Positions 47,325 through 58,600 of a DNA stretch of 64,000 bases are shown in pieces. A program made the translations under genes and the position numbers. The notes under the pieces were generated by a model. The model ran no database searches, had not been told where the DNA came from, and saw nothing but the letters and a program-made list of their open reading frames with translations. This DNA comes from Lycium barbarum (Eukaryota; Streptophyta; Magnoliopsida; Solanales; Solanaceae). Location of the stretch: the NCBI RefSeq assembly GCF_019175385.1, contig NC_083345.1, positions 115,244,480-115,308,479 of the forward strand. The letters run 5' to 3'. The stretch's first letter is position 1. Every line of letters starts with the position of its first letter.

Positions 47325-47754
47325 AATTACAAGAGACTGCAATAAGAGTGAGGCGGGGGGTGTCATGTACTTTGTAGGCCACTTGCCCAACTCCAGTCAT
47401 GCACTTCAACCATGTAGGCTACTTGCTTCAAATTTCATTATAACTCAGCTCAAAGAGCTCAAGATCCCATGTTTCTTACAAAGAACAACAACGGCCGTGG
47501 TATCATATCATTAGCAGTCAAACTTATTCTTTTGCCAAATTCCAGCTTCCTAGTTTACTAATTCAACAAAGAAACAAGGCCTACTAACAAGAAACAGAAT
47601 GATTAAACGTGTAAGTTTTGGATAAACATTCAACAGCACCGCCACTACATTAATCTTACCAAAGTAAGAAAAAGAACTTAAAACCCTCCTACAACTCTCG
47701 CAGTGAACTCCTACTCATTCCTCATACTCGTTCTGTTCCGGTTAGTTTTCTTCT

Positions 47755-50074
47755 TCACGAGTCTGCAGCGACAGCAACTGGTTCTGGCAAGGAAAAGATT
47801 TTCACAGGTGAAGAAGTTTTGGTTTTGAGTGGGATGTGGGCAGAACCAATTAAATCCTTCTCCTTCTGAATCCCAGAATTCACGATTTCGCGAACTTTCC
47901 GCACTTCATTTGCCAGCTCTATGATGTAATCATCTTCATGACCAATATCGTACAGAGCCTTCTCCATTTTGAATATGTATTCTCTGTTGTCGCCACAAGG
48001 ACCATGAGCAGTCGCAATTTGCCTGCAAAAGGGATATCAAATTTAGTTGCTTAGGTAGTTGTAACTTCTATCTCAGACAGAAGTAGGAAGCTGAAAATAG
48101 GAAACTGAGTGCTTACCAGGCCATCTCTTCCAATGGGGCAGGCCCTAGATAGTATTTATTATTCACTTTGTCAGGAGTGGATGTAAACCTGAAATGAAAA
48201 ATTGGAACAATCAATTCGATGCACTTTTTGTCCAAATCTTACTGACTTCACTTTCTTTACATTAATGTAAGAAGTTTTGAAGTAGAGAAGAGAAACTATG
48301 AGACAAACGAAGGAACTTACACTATTACTCCCGTTAAAGCTGGCTGAGCAGAGTCTTCTTCCTGTAGTAAAAAAAGATAACATGGTGAGAAAAGTTTTCT
48401 CTTTACCAGTTCCCTGTTAACTTTCTTCGACAACTTGTGTTGTTTCCATTCCATAAAGAGATGCACACAAAATTCGTATACATTATTAACTTACCGTGAA
48501 GAAGTCTACTGAGGTCTTGCTATCGTACTCGCACTCTCTTCTTTCAAGATACTGTAAAGCACAGATTAGACAATCAAAGTGAGTCTAGAAGTGCAAGTGC
48601 TATGAGAGGATGTGTAAACAAATAAAAAGCCAAGGGAACAACCATGAACAGAAAAGAGAAGTCGTTACAGATCAGTTCACATACCTCCATTGCCTTCTTT
48701 TCCTTTTCAGGCCCTCCTCGCACACAATAAACAGCACCCCACTGAAAGAAAATGCAGATATCAGCAAAATTGACACAAGACATTGCAATAATAGTTTGGG
48801 AAAGGAAAAACCACAAGAATTCACCATCACCATATAAAATTGCAATCATAGTCTTATAGCCTGTTTGGCAGAACTTTTAATCAGCTTATTTAAGCCCCGT
48901 TTGGCCATAAATACCAAAAAAAAAATCACTTTTTTTGGAATTTTTGAAGTTGGAGTTGGAGTTGTGTTTGGTCATAGTTTTTGAAATTGTAGTTTTTGGT
49001 GAAATGTAGTGTAAAAAAGTTAAAAAAATTTGAAAAACAAGTTTTTTTCGTTTTTGGTATTCCGGAACAACAACCCAGTGAAATCCCACATCGTAAGGTC
49101 TGGGGAGGGTAGAGTGTACGCAGACCTGACTCCTACCAAGGTAGGACGGCTGTTTCCGAAAAAAGTGAATATTTTTTATGGCCAAACGCTAAAAGTAAAA
49201 AAAGTGAAAAAAAAATCCGGAAAAAAAGTGAATAATTTTTATGGCCAAACACCCACTTAAAATGTGTTTTTTTCCAAAAAGTACTTACTTTTGGTGAGAA
49301 GCCGTTTGTGTTTGGCTAACCAATTTGAAAAGCACTTTTGAACAATAATTAGTATTTGGCCAAACTTTTAAAAAGTGCTTCCAAGTGTATTTCTCAAAAG
49401 TATTTTTGAGGAGAAACTACTTTTTTCAGCTTCTCAAAAACAACTTTTGCTTTTACTCACACTTTTCCTTCTCCTAAAGGCTTGGCCAAACACCTCAACT
49501 TTGATTTAAAAAACACTTTAGGCCTTGTTAATCACTGAGAGTAGGGATGAGTAAATATAATCAGAGCTTTTGTTGTAACTACATGAGGATGCGACAGAAA
49601 GTCACTAATAGATATTACATTGTGATTGGCATGTTGAAGATAGTAAACCATACCATCCATGACAACAAGGGAACTTCTCTACAGAACATGAAAGAGCCAA
49701 ATAAATAAATGTATCATTTCTGCTCAAAGCCATTCTCATGTAGAATAGATTATACTGTGCAGGTAAAGAAAGTAACTAGCTAAAATCCACTTACGCAAAC
49801 AGATCCTTCACTTTCTTCCAAGGTGCAAGTTCTTGCAGGGTGTTCAGGTGTACCTCTGTGATCAATGCAAGCTGATACATTCAAATAAACACAATTAACA
49901 TCAATCTAAAAAAAAACAAATATCAATTTGAAGCAACGATAAGCCTCGGCCTCAAAGCAACATACCAAGATCAAACACACGCTTATAATCCTTGATGTAA
50001 CCTATCATTTTCTCATCATATTCAAAACCTGGATTCCACACCAAGGAGCCATAGCCAAAAATCCAGAACACCAT
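47755..50074 (-). CDS. GGCT2: ChaC-like gamma-glutamylcyclotransferase
   Basis: The family cleaves the gamma-glutamyl bond of glutathione in the cytosol, giving 5-oxoproline and Cys-Gly. Minus-strand exons: 50074-49966, 49871-49795, 48741-48685, 48551-48495, 48361-48321, 48188-48117, 48022-47755; 681 nt, 226 residues, all GT-AG with consistent phases. Signature: [20 protein letters not shown] (substrate loop YGSLVW), [100 protein letters not shown]. The usual catalytic glutamate should lie in the [10 protein letters not shown] segment. The C-terminal ~45 residues after EVRKV are lower in complexity. Length is normal for class-II plant GGCTs. A 5'UTR intron precedes the start. Confidence 0.93.
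48880..49258. mobile_element. MITE with TTTGGCCATAAA ends, carrying an RTE/SINE tail
   Basis: Ends CCCCGTTTGGCCATAAATA and TTTTATGGCCAAACACCC are inverted. A reverse-orientation RTE/SINE tail (AACAACAACCCAGTGAAATC to GGACGGCTGTTTCCGAAAA, 49068-49162) is inserted in it. It lies in the GGCT intron between 48741 and 49795. Confidence 0.65.
49261..49500. mobile_element. MITE with GTGTTTGGC / GCCAAACAC ends
   Basis: Contains AAGTACTTACTTTTGGTGAG, CCGTTTGTGTTTGGCTAACC on the left and GGCTTGGCCAAACACCTC on the right. Related to 14204-14519. Confidence 0.55.
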
Positions 50075-50136
50075 GATTGTAAAAACTTCCTGAAGCTGAG
50101 CTCTGCACTATTAACCATAATATGGATTATTCAATA

Positions 50137-50800
50137 TTCACATCCACCAAAAATATACCTTTTTTCACTCAAGAAAACCTATAAAGCAAAAAATTACTGC
50201 AAAACAATTTTGTTTCCAACTTTTACTTCTGCCTCCATGGACCAAATTTTACAGCTGTCCCTATTAGGGATGAAGACCAAATTTTACTTTTGTCCCCATT
50301 AATTAGAGATAAAGACCATCTTTACTTCCGTCCCCATTAGAGGAAAAAAAAAATAACTTCAGAGCAAGACAAGATATAGTAAACAAAATACAACTTTTAT
50401 TTGGGACTTTAATATTTGTCACATTGCAATGCACCAAAAGGTTAAAAGGCCTGCTTGTTATTTTAACCAAAAAACAGGAGTGCTTTATTTCCTAAAACAT
50501 ATAACTAGTAGTAGTTTTTATTTTCCAAGGATATTAAAATATTCACATCCACCAATATATAATTTTTTTCCCTCAAGAAATTACTGGGAAACAATCTTGT
50601 TTCCAAATTTTACTTCTATCCCTATTAGAGATAAAGACCAAATTTAACTTCTGTCCCCATTAGAGAAAATGACATCACTTCAGAGCAGGACAAGATACAA
50701 CTGTATTTGGTTCTTTTCTATTTGTCATATTGTATGTGATGTAATGCACCAAAAAGATTAAAGAGGCCTGTTTATTATAAAAAAACAAAAAATAGTTTTT
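50137..50800. repeat. Direct duplication in the GGCT 5'UTR intron
   Basis: Segments 50137-50480 and 50541-50800 share TTCACATCCACCA, CAATCTTGTTTCCAA / CAATTTTGTTTCCAA, CTGTCCCCATTAGAG, ACTTCAGAGCA, ACAAGATA and AATGCACCAAAA in the same order. The second copy is shorter. Confidence 0.85.
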
Positions 50801-50839
50801 ATTTTCCATAAAATTCTAAAAAACCTCTTCCAAAACTAA

Positions 50840-51098
50840 GAGCCTGTTTGGATGGGCTTATGTCTATAAGCTGCAAACAGCTTATAAACTAAAAAAAAAT
50901 AAGTTGGGTAGTCTAACTTATTTTTTTTGGTTTATTTTCAGCTTATAAGCTGCTCTAGATAAGCTAAGTCAAATGGGCTCAATTATTTTGTTTGAGCTTA
51001 TTTTAAGCACAAAATGACTTTAAGCCAGCCAAACGCTAAAAAAAAAAAAAAACTGAAAACAGCTTATAAGCAACTTATAAGTCAATCCAAACGGGCTC
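50840..51098. mobile_element. Harbinger-like MITE, TSD TAA
   Basis: 259 bp, ends GAGCCTGTTTGGATGGGC and GTCAATCCAAACGGGCTC, flanked by TAA on both sides. In the GGCT 5'UTR intron. Confidence 0.85.
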
Positions 51099-51532
51099 TA
51101 AACCCTTTTGCACAAGTTGTATTCCCAAAAACAGAAAACCCAAAGGAACTGCTTTCTACTTAAAAAAGCCACACAAGGCTATGCTAGTAAAAGCATTAAA
51201 CCACAATGTACAAGCACTAAAACGTACTGTACAATCTCTAAAGCACAATGTACAAGTGTTTAAGCACAGTTTGCTAGAAGAGTGAGATTAGATAAATCTT
51301 CTTGTTAAACCACAAATCCTAATTCTAAGTAAAATAAATGTCCAAAATCAAGACTCTGCTACAAATAGGGAGAAACCCAATTTTTTTTTTTTTTTTTTTT
51401 TTTAAAAAAGATCAATACCCAGAAAGGAAAAACAGAGAAACCCCATGAAAAAAAAAAAAAAAAAGATGAATACCCAAAAAAGAAAAAATATGAAAAAACA
51501 AAAAACAAAATGGAGATGAAGCAAAGACTTAC

Positions 51533-51770
51533 CAATATATGTTTGATGTAGAAAATGGATTAAAGGCAGTGCCTATGTACCTCAGATCAGAAATAAATAA
51601 ATGAATTTGAGGAAAAGTAAATAATGGAGGGATTTGGCTAAAAATAGAAACCCTAGAGGAGAGAGAGAGAGAAACAACGATGTTTGTTTCTTTTCTCTCT
51701 GTTCTCTTATTATGGGGTTTAACTGAGGAGGAGGAGCGTGTTTGTCCGGAAATAAAGTATTTATAGCTGT
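51533..51770 (-). promoter_or_regulatory. GGCT core promoter and 5'UTR exon
   Basis: On the minus strand a TATA box GCTATAAATACT lies at about 51757-51767. It is followed by CT-rich sequence with CTAGGGTTTCTA (telo-box type, about 51646) and a donor TTG|GTAAGTC at 51533. The matching acceptor is TGCAG|AGCTCAG at 50102, which leaves a 28-nt leader before the ATG at 50074. Confidence 0.65.
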
Positions 51771-51956
51771 GAACAAAGGGGTGATGACATATAATTCTAT
51801 TCTTCTTTTTGTACCTAGACACCATGTGGATGTGTGGTCCATCAACATCAATGCATGTGTATAAATTTATGTTTCATAGGGGTGAGTGGGTATTCAATTT
51901 TTTTTTTTTTTTTTGAGTTATAGTTCCACAAAGTAAAGTGGACTTTTTTAGATATT

Positions 51957-52235
51957 CTTAGTAGGCGTTTGACCATTGAAACTAAAAACTTTTTCACTTA
52001 TTTTGGAATTTTAGATTCGGAGGTGGAGTTATGTTTGGCCATAGATTTTGCAACTAAGTATTTTGTTGTTGAAATGTACTTGTTCAATAAGGTTTGGTCG
52101 TGAAAAAAGTGAAAAACAAGGTTTCAATTGTTTTTCAAATTCTAGTTGTATTTGAAATTTTCATGTCAAACATTAATTTTTGAAAAAAGTGAAAAAAAAA
52201 TCGAAAAAAAAGTGAATAATTCTTATGGCCAAAAG
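51957..52235. mobile_element. MITE with GCGTTTGACC / TATGGCCAAA ends
   Basis: Same type as 48880-49258 (GGAATTTT...GGAGTTATGTTTGGCCATAG and GTGAATAATTCTTATGGCC) but without the SINE insertion. Confidence 0.55.
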
Positions 52236-52289
52236 TGTCCTTAATAAAAGTAGCATTAAAGGAAAAATGAGTAAATTTTCCTTATTTTT

Positions 52290-52585
52290 TTTTACGGTAG
52301 GGGGAAGGGAACAGAGAAGGGGATTACAACATGGGATTTAAACCCTCAGCAGCAACAACAACAACAACAACATACCCAGTGAAATCCCATAATGTGAGGT
52401 CTGGAGAGGGTAAAATGTACGCAGACCATACCCCTATCTCGGAAGATAGGGAGGCTGTTTCCGAAAGACCCTCGGCTCAAGAGAAATCACAACGAGAAAG
52501 GTTAGATAAGCGCAAGCAGTTCAAAGCAGAATGCAAATGAAACAAGGTAAAAGTTCAGGTAGTCAACCAAGTGAGCTACTAGTAA
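52290..52585 (-). mobile_element. tRNA-like SINE split by an RTE/SINE tail
   Basis: The outer parts (AACAGAGAAGGGGATTACAA on the left, GTAGTCAACCAAGTGAGCTA on the right) match the SINE at 34245-34355. Between them, 52350-about 52545 is a reverse-orientation RTE/SINE 3' region starting with (CAA)n and including CATACCCAGTGAAATCCC and GAGGCTGTTTCCGAAAGACC. Confidence 0.6.
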
Positions 52586-52589
52586 ATTT

Positions 52590-55500
52590 TCCTTATATCA
52601 ACGAATTTAATTTCTGCAACAAATTGGAGAATATACACTTTGACCTTAATGGTAAGAAAAATTAACATTCATAAATTCCTGGCTTAATATATAGGCAGCC
52701 TCTTAAATTTGTCGGGATATTCCATTTAGATGCTTGAACTAGGTCTTGTTTCAATTAGATCTCAATTCCTAATAAAGTGTTCCAATTAGATTCAAGTTCA
52801 AATTTTGAATTTTTTTTTTTGGCATGTGTTTTCATTGGTTTATTAGGTAGTTAAGTTAACCACATAAAATATGTCAATCTCCTTTAATTATACGCGTCCA
52901 CCTCAATAAGTCGTAGAAACTCAGGCATTTTCTACTTGAGGTTGATGAAAGGATATGACATATGACGAATGAAAACACACACAATCTTTTTTCTTCAAAT
53001 TTTGAACCAAAAGTGTCTAAATGGAACACTTTAGGAGTTGATATGTTCAGTGGGAACAAAGGTTAGTTCGAGTGTCTAAATGAAATATCCTAACAAGTTT
53101 AGGGACTCGGTAAGTATTAAGAATAAATTCTAATGTTGATTCGTGTGATAAATGACTCATCACATTTAGTATTTAATTAATTAAAATGTGTGTTTTTGAT
53201 TGCTTTACGTAGGAAATATATTTAATTTGAACTTTTTTATAAATATATTATCTTCAACTAAGGAATAACATTACTAGTTTAATATAATATAATACATGTG
53301 TAATAATTAAGGGTGAAACGACTAAACATGCTAATAGTTTTTTTAATATTTACAAGCAAGGGGTAAAATACATTTTCAATAAATTTTATTTAAAGTTTAA
53401 TATGTTTTGTCAGTATCACAAAGGTTAAAATCAAAACTTACCCGTGGTAGGCCAAAAGTACTATTCCCTTAAGTTTTTTGATTAACTCCACCAAATTCAA
53501 AAGTGCAGTGTTCTAACATAGCAAGGTATTTTGTTCAATAGTTTCCTATTTGTGTTTCCTTCTTGATAGAAACTAAACAAAAATGTAGAAACTTATAAGC
53601 ATGATATAGAAGGTACGGTTCACTTTGATTCGAGTTTTATGTAACAAATCAAACAAATTGTGTCTGGTTACTAAACTCATATATAAAAACCTAATTAAAC
53701 AAAATATAGATGGTTTATATGTTTCTATTTTTGGTGATCTAGTTATTTAAGTGACATATGATAAATATTGAATTCATCCCATTTATACAAGTAAAATACC
53801 GAATCAAACCAAATATTACGAACAAATTAAAATTTAGGATACCATACCAAATCATCCAAAAAAATGTCTATTTCTTACATCGTTTTGATTCAATTTTTGA
53901 TTTTTTTTTAGTTGATAATGATCCCTAACTTGTAGGAACGTATTTGATGTGTGTGTTCAATGTGTGTATGTCACATACTTTTACATGGAAAGTTTTCATC
54001 GAACCTAGTCGGTTTCTTCGGTAATATTCACTTTTGCGCGTTTATGACCGTACGTAATTTAATGCAGAATGCATGGGACCTTGAAAGTGGACCACCAAGA
54101 TCTTGACTTCAAAGAATGGATAATATAAGATACTTTACTGATTTCTTACCCATAAAAAAAGTACTTAACGAAGTGTTAATGTCCTAAGTTCATTGAACCT
54201 AGACAAGTGTAAAGGGCAAAAAAAGAATTTATCGGACCTCAAAATGGGTATCAAATTGAGTGGAAGATTAAAAAAAAAAAAATCTAGAGTTGGTTGCTTG
54301 GAATCTGTTCATTAGTTGATATTAACACCTGCTATCAAATATTAATCATTATTTTAAAAGCTATTATTATAATTTAACCACTCTTTTGGTACGGAGAAAT
54401 TTTTGGACAAAAATACCTGAACTAAAATACACAACAACTTTAATAAATTGTGTTTGAAATTCAAAGGATTGACAAGTGGAACCCAAGAAACGGTTCATGA
54501 CGCTAAAAAATTGCTAGAGTATGAAACCTCATGAGCGATTAATGGGGTTCAGAGATCTTATAAGTTCTTCCGCATTTTAACTTTAAGTAGGTGTATTTTT
54601 GTTCATTTTTTTCCGCATTAAAGTGTGACTATTTCTTTATTACTTTCCAAACAGTAGCCAAAAATTCATAGCAAGCTCGATACCTGGCCATCCCGTCTAA
54701 CTTTTACCAATTTAAGCACTTGATATAACTTAGAAGACTCAAATGATCCAGAAGAAAATTTCGTTCAAAAAAAAAAAAAAAAAGAAATTACTTAGTTTAT
54801 ATGTATATTGTCTTTTACGCTACACACACTTTATCTCCCCGAAAGAAAGAAAAACTTTCCATTAGTTGGAGCCTTGGTGGTTAAACAAATTATTGCCTTG
54901 GTGGTTAAACAAATTATGAATAATTAAGGGAACAAATGAAAGAAATGGCGTAACAAATCATTTTATTCCAAATTGACCCAACTTATCTAACTACAAGTAA
55001 ACTTTAGATGAATTTATTTGTTCATTATTTTGTTAATCTTGACCTTCTTAAATTTAGTTCAACCTGTCTATTTGACACTACACGCTTATGCAAGAGACGA
55101 TAAACTATCCTACTTGCTTGCAAGATTAACTTTCGCATTAGTAAAAATAATCAATTGGTATTTACATGCCCGCCTTCAGTTGTTTACACCAAATCAATGC
55201 ATACAAGACGTGGGCCTTTCTTACTAGCTTAGATTTTCATATCTCTAATAGAAGAAAAATGTGTGTCATTTCAAAATTTAATTTTTGGATCATATTGCAA
55301 TTTTTTCAGCGTTGAGTTTATGTTGTAAGCAGAAAACACAGAAGGTAAGATGAAATAAATAGAATTGTAGTGTGTCCATACAAAAAATAACTTATCAGTT
55401 GCCCCAGATCTGTACAAAATGTAAATAGGGGCTTCATAAAAGCATTTACATGGTGGAAAAGAGGAACAAAATGTTAACAAATTATAGGACCAAAGAGGAA

Positions 55501-55607
55501 GGCAAGTCCTATACTAGCAGAACTTTTAGTTTTTGATATTTTCTTACAAGAAAAGTTTTCATATTAAAACTTCAGAACAAAAATCTCATCGATTAGGTCC
55601 CTGTGCT
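52590..55607. other. AT-rich intergenic DNA
   Basis: Between the GGCT promoter and the 3' end of the kinase gene. I see no gene. A 24-bp tandem repeat of GCCTTGGTGGTTAAACAAAT lies at 54871-54918 and an A17 tract near 54768. The last part should be the kinase 3'UTR. Confidence 0.45.
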
Positions 55608-58600
55608 TTATTGGCTCCTCGAGCTCTCGTAGCTAGACGGTGCTGTATTTGGGTAACTTAACTTGTCCTGCAGAGATCATGGTGAAAAATGTGTCTAAGA
55701 TAAAAGTAAAAACTATATGTTTATTCATCAAAGATCTAAATGAAGTTTAGTTTATGATGTAACGTGTATATGCTGACAAAGTAAAAAAGGTTTACATGAT
55801 TAGTATATTTAAATCTATTGTAGCGGGTAAGTTAGTTTATTGTCCAGGTTACTAGTATCACTTGTTATGAACGAATACCTGTAGTTATCTTTTAGGTGAC
55901 CTGATATTTTATAAAAGTTAAACTCACAATTTATGCATGTTGACTTACCTGGGAGAGGGTAACTTGGCTATGATTTGGTGAGACATTTGAATTGTACATA
56001 AGCGATGGGCATGTGTTTTCTTCAGCAAGTGCTCTCAATCTTTCTAATTCTGGCAAAACGACCTTTCCAAGATCTGGTCTGTCTTTTCGCCTTAGCTCAG
56101 AGCACTGTAGCGATAAATTGGCAAGACGCATAGCCTCATCGACGGGCCAATCATGAATAGCTGGATCAAGCATTTCCTTGAAGGTTCCTTTCTCCATTGC
56201 CCTTTCAACATAATGAGTCAATCCCATTGGCGGCTTAGCCGTTAATATCTGCAAAAATATGATTCCTAAGGAGTATACATCAGATTTTACGCCAAGCATG
56301 CCCGTTTGCTGATATTCAGGATCGATATAGCAAAACGTTCCAGCAGTTGATGTCATTCTATATTGAGTGACAGTATCTGCTACTGATGGAGGGACAAGCC
56401 GGGCTAAGCCAACATCACTAATCTTACTAACAAAGTTGCGATCGAGCAAAATATTGCCCGGCTTTAAATCACGGTGAACTAATGGCTCTGGTTTACTCTG
56501 GTGTAGGAAAAGCAGACCGGTAGCTATTTCTGCAGCAATCCGAAACCTCTGCTGCCAAGAAAGCGGTGGCGTCTTTCCTTTATGGAATAAACGGTCTTCC
56601 AAGCTTCCGTTAGACATAAACTCATATACTAAGCACCCGTATTCCGGACAGGCTCCTAGAAGAAGCACCATGTTAGGATGCCGTATGCAGCTCAAAACTT
56701 CAACCTGCAGCGGAAGATAAAGAGTTTTTGAATCTAGGAATTGTACTATACTCATTTTACAGAAAATCTTGCAGAATCGACAAAGTCAAAATTTATGCAT
56801 TATAGTTTTCATCACACAAAAGAACATTGGTTCCTAGTTCTCTAAGTTCCTAGTTCTCTAACTCTAGGATTCTAATTTTCTCATTTGCAGACTATTGAAT
56901 TATTGCCTAGTAGAATGCTAACTATATTATTGTCCTCAGTGTCAGAGGCGGACCCATACTTTAAAGTTTATGGGCTCCTACAACGCCTTCACGTTAATAC
57001 TATAATTATAACTAGGTTCACAGTCAAATATTCATAGATATTTAGTAGATTTTTTAATATATATACATAGTCGGGGCAAAAGTTACTGGGTTCTCATGAA
57101 CCCATATACATGACCCTAGATCCGCCCCTGCTCAGTCTTAAACATATTTAGTCTTCGACATACCAACATTCAATTATAGGGGATTATCACAACTTGTCTA
57201 GTGACTATACAGCTCTTTGTTTATATTTTCTCATACGATATTCATTCTACCCTGAAGATTGCCCCTTGCTTTACATTATGTGCTGACACTTAATTGTAGC
57301 AGTCTGTTTATGATTTGCGTGTTATTTTAGACTAAGAAGACCCTTGTGATTATATATAAACGTATCCCCCACCCGGCCAACCCCGTGGGAAAATTAGACT
57401 CTAGCGTTATGAAATAAACATGCCTGAAGTCTATGATCAATATATTACCTCTTGCTGAAACTGTTGACGTCCATGAGCTGCATCAGGACGAAGGACCTTA
57501 ACTGCAACAGGCGTATGATCCAGGTAGCACTTATACACAGGCCCATAACCTCCTTCTCCAATTTTACGAGTTTGGGCAAAGTAGTCTGTTGCAGATTCGA
57601 TCTCCTCGATTGTATATTTCCTGTACCTGAAATCATTTTTTGTAAGTTTATTTAGTATCTTATTCTTCTCTTCAGCTTCTTTTAGAGCTTTCATTTCCGC
57701 ACTGATTCTCTTTTGAGATTCTAGTTCTGCAAGCCTCTGAGCCGCCTCTGCATGCTCGATGGCTGCTCTAGACTTCGCCTTTTCCTTCTCTGCAAGTGCC
57801 AGTGCAGCTTCCTCGGCTAAACGTGCCTCTTCTAATCTTCGTTGTTCTTCCATTTTCCAGCGCTGGAGTTCCATTGCCTGCAGCAGACATGTTAGTTAAG
57901 GGTGTCAAATGGGCGTGTTCGGCTGAAATTGAGCGGGTCAAAATGGACTGAGTTAATAAATGGGTGGGTCAGGGTCCCAAAAGTTACTTGGGCTGAAATG
58001 GGCTAAAAAAGTGGGTCATAACCCAACCCCCCAAATCTTACCAAGTTTTAATTTCTTAATTTTTTCGGTCTTTTATAAACTTTTAACTACCCAATAAAGC
58101 TTCTTTTTTTTTCTTTATTATGGCTATATATAACAAATCAAACAAAAAAATATCTTTTTGGAAATATTTTGACAAGGTTTCTCATTTGTCAATTTGGGCT
58201 ACATTTTAGCCCAATTTATAAATGGGCTAACTTGGGCGGATCAAAATGGGCTAAGCAAATAAATGGGCCGGTCAAACTTGAACGGGATGGGCGGGTCATT
58301 TTCATGAGCTAATATTTCCACCCTAATGATAGTACATCCATAGATTCATTATGATGGTGCGCAAGGATAATAGTTCCCTTTATCGTGCCTTTTGTTTTGC
58401 TGTAAGCGCTTCCTTGCAAGCCGTACTATACATTTCCATCGTTTGCTTAAGCTCCTGCTTTAGCCTTCTCATTTCTGCTTCTAGATCATCCTGTAAGACA
58501 AAGGAGAGGCATAAATATAAGACAAAAGATGCTTAAATACATGAAGTGAAGAGCCCCAACAGATTTTACTGAAAACTATAGATTTTATATCCTATCACCA

